Source: Methanobacterium formicicum
GTDB taxonomy: Archaea > Methanobacteriota > Methanobacteria > Methanobacteriales > Methanobacteriaceae
Reading direction: 5' to 3'
Assembly (NCBI RefSeq): GCF_029848115.1
Contig: NZ_JARVXG010000055.1
Span: forward strand, 50,001 to 55,000
DNA: 5,000 nt
The notes below the pieces were generated by a model. That model worked only from the letters and a program-made list of their open reading frames with translations. It had not been told where the DNA came from and searched no databases. The position numbers and the translations under genes are program-made. Of the stretch, positions 1-5,000 are shown piece by piece. Numbering within the stretch: position 1 is the first letter of the stretch; every line of letters begins with the position of its first letter.

Positions 1-314
<314 letters not shown>

Positions 315-356
315 ATTAACTTCCTATTTTTTTGTCCTTATTTTTTCCAGAATAGT

Positions 357-842
<486 letters not shown>

Positions 843-881
843 GTCCATATCTCCTGTTACCAAATCATTTGATGAATTCAA

Positions 882-939
882 CCATCTTCCGGTAGTTCCG
901 GTTAGATTACAGATGTGGCCTGTTTTTATCTAATTGGGG
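882..939 (-). promoter_or_regulatory. Candidate promoter and leader of moaC
   Basis: On the minus strand, AGATAAAAA (near 931-923) is a moderate archaeal TATA-like box. It would place the transcript start near 902 and leave a leader of about 60 bases before the AGGAG at 855-851. A second candidate, AGATAAATATTTTTG (989-975), would give a leader of over 100 bases. The first box lies in the loop between the arms of an inverted repeat (904-960), as an operator often does. The assignment rests on base composition and spacing only. Confidence 0.3.
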
Positions 940-960
940 GGCCATGCTTATCTGAAATCT
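904..960. repeat. Imperfect inverted repeat upstream of moaC
   Basis: AGATTACAGAT (904-914) pairs with ATCTGAAATCT (950-960) at 10 of 11 positions. Inside that, GGCC (917-920) pairs with GGCC (940-943), and 19 bases remain in the apical loop. The candidate TATA box for moaC is in this loop. It could be a regulator-binding dyad or, if the start site is further upstream, an RNA hairpin in the leader. It does not resemble a known ModE box or the bacterial Moco riboswitch. Confidence 0.5.
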
Positions 961-961
961 G

Positions 962-1051
962 CCCTATTACTTATCAAAAATATTTATCTAAAAATATGGT
1001 GAGTTAACTTTCTAGTTATAATGTTGGATAGAGCCGGTGATAAATAATAAG

Positions 1052-1060
<9 letters not shown>
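962..1060. repeat. 99-bp inverted-repeat element overlapping the glycosyltransferase stop codon
   Basis: CCCTATTACTTAT (962-974) is complementary to ATAAGTTAATAGGG (1047-1060) apart from one unpaired base. Directly inside, TATTTATC (981-988) pairs perfectly with GATAAATA (1039-1046), with CAAAAA (975-980) as a bulge. About 21 base pairs form in total around a 50-base centre. The outer right arm carries the last codons and TAA of the glycosyltransferase gene. Possible roles are a 3'-end RNA hairpin, a terminator, or the remnant of a small non-autonomous mobile element. I could not find a clear target-site duplication at its edges. Confidence 0.5.
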
Positions 1061-2113
<1,053 letters not shown>

Positions 2114-2128
2114 GATTTCACCTTAATT

Positions 2129-2166
2129 TGAATCTATACCCGTAATCTGAATTTATACCAGTAATC
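2129..2166. repeat. 19-bp tandem direct repeat, two copies
   Basis: TGAATCTATACCCGTAATC (2129-2147) is followed without a gap by TGAATTTATACCAGTAATC (2148-2166); the copies differ at two positions. The pair ends 15 bases before the glycosyltransferase ATG and overlaps its probable promoter. It could be a duplicated regulator site or a simple local duplication. Confidence 0.75.
2130..2160 (-). promoter_or_regulatory. Probable promoter of the glycosyltransferase gene
   Basis: Minus-strand TATAAATT (2157-2150) matches the archaeal TATA box well. A start about 22-25 bases downstream falls near 2130 and leaves a leader of about 17 bases that just includes the AAGGTGA ribosome binding site (2124-2118). 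The box sits in the distal copy of the 19-bp tandem repeat; the proximal copy has the poorer TATAGATT at the equivalent place. A further AT-rich box, AAAAGTATAAAG, lies upstream around 2178-2189. Confidence 0.5.
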
Positions 2167-2393
2167 TATATTCTACTTTATACTTTTAATACATCTATAA
2201 GTTCTTGTAGAATACCCATTGTAGTTAAGTCTATTTTCTAAATATTCTGCCCTTTATTCTTTAGAATAGCGTATCCCGGTTAAGTAACTGCCAAGATAAT
2301 AAGAAGATTTTCCAGGATTAGGGAGAATTAGTGAATTGAACATTCTTATAATGAGTTTAATACTCGGATGAATTAATAAATTCTTTAAGGGGT

Positions 2394-2429
2394 GAATAAA
2401 AGAAACCTTTAGGGTACGAATAAAAGAAA
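2394..2429 (-). terminator. Probable U-tract terminator after cbiD
   Basis: Directly after the cbiD stop codon the minus strand reads TTTCTTTTATTC twice (2429-2418 and 2405-2394), an exact 12-base repeat spaced by 24 bases. Archaeal RNA polymerase commonly terminates at T-rich stretches without a hairpin, so the duplicated tract fits a 3' end between cbiD and the following separate unit. Confidence 0.45.
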
Positions 2430-3602
<1,173 letters not shown>

Positions 3603-3627
3603 GTTAATTAAAAATAATAGGTTTATT

Positions 3628-3888
<261 letters not shown>

Positions 3889-3919
3889 ATTTTTCACCTC
3901 AGTATTTACTCTGTTTTTT

Positions 3920-3946
3920 TAGACATTTTATATTTTATTTAAGTTC
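3920..3946 (-). promoter_or_regulatory. Probable promoter of the thioredoxin-cbiD unit
   Basis: The minus strand has ACTTAAATAAAATATAAAAT (about 3943-3924), a TATA-rich box. A start roughly 25 bases downstream falls near 3905-3907, giving a leader of about 18 bases that contains the strong GAGGTGA ribosome binding site. The spacer from the sppA stop to this box (3947-4063) is AT-rich with no gene and no clear terminator hairpin. Confidence 0.45.
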
Positions 3947-4063
3947 TTTTTTTTGGAAATCTTTATTTTTATAATTTGGTTATTTTCAATGAATTTTATG
4001 TAAATTTTACCTTCTTTGGGGAAAATCACCAAAATTGAAGCCTTACCTTGAAACCTTTGGTCA

Positions 4064-5000
<937 letters not shown>

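Larger units (their letters stand above)
2114..2429. other. Gene-free AT-rich spacer between cbiD and the glycosyltransferase
   Basis: These 316 bases contain no credible coding frame or RNA gene on either strand. The cbiD-proximal end (2394-2429) holds two T-rich direct repeats that may end the cbiD transcript. The glycosyltransferase-proximal end (2129-2166) holds a 19-bp tandem repeat and a TATA-like box. The middle has only weak short palindromes, for example TTCTAAA (2236-2242) with TTTAGAA (2260-2266), and GAATT/AATTC at 2370-2383, as expected by chance in AT-rich DNA. Confidence 0.6.

Noticed and set aside
2170..2390. Short palindromes in the cbiD-glycosyltransferase spacer suggesting a small RNA gene
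   Set aside because: The stems are 4-7 AT-rich base pairs, as expected by chance, with no convincing promoter-terminator pair around them.

Overview
The window looks like chromosomal DNA of a hydrogenotrophic methanogen of the order Methanobacteriales, most likely Methanobacterium or a close relative. This is inferred from the gene content: an 86-residue CPYC thioredoxin very like the M. thermautotrophicus MTH807 protein (compared from memory), archaeal-type MoaC and CbiD, an archaeal membrane-anchored SppA and a Hel308-like helicase. It is also inferred from signals: AGGTGA-type ribosome binding sites, AT-rich spacers and TATA-like boxes. No database search was possible.

All six genes lie on the minus strand, so transcription runs from high to low coordinates. 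In that order they are: sppA (5' end beyond base 5000); a short AT-rich spacer with a likely promoter; the small thioredoxin and, 25 bases on, cbiD, probably one transcription unit; a gene-free stretch of about 316 bases with a probable U-tract terminator and a promoter built on a 19-bp tandem repeat; a GT4 glycosyltransferase; a spacer filled with two adjacent inverted repeats; then moaC and, 42 bases on, the start of a Ski2/Hel308-like helicase that runs off the window at base 1. The plus-strand open frames are antisense shadows of these genes.

The genes do not form one pathway. cbiD serves corrinoid synthesis and moaC serves pterin cofactor synthesis, and both cofactors are needed by methanogens (Mtr methyltransferase and formylmethanofuran dehydrogenase respectively). 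The thioredoxin, the protease, the glycosyltransferase and the helicase are housekeeping or envelope functions. I see no transposase, CRISPR array, integrase, RNA gene or new multi-gene system.

The least ordinary features are non-coding. One is a 99-bp imperfect inverted repeat whose outer arm contains the glycosyltransferase stop codon, and that protein seems short at its C-terminus. The second is a dyad around a candidate TATA box upstream of moaC. The third is a tandem repeat at the glycosyltransferase promoter. In the coding regions, cbiD has a polar N-terminal extension encoded next to a seven-C tract, and the helicase has an atypical motif Ia.
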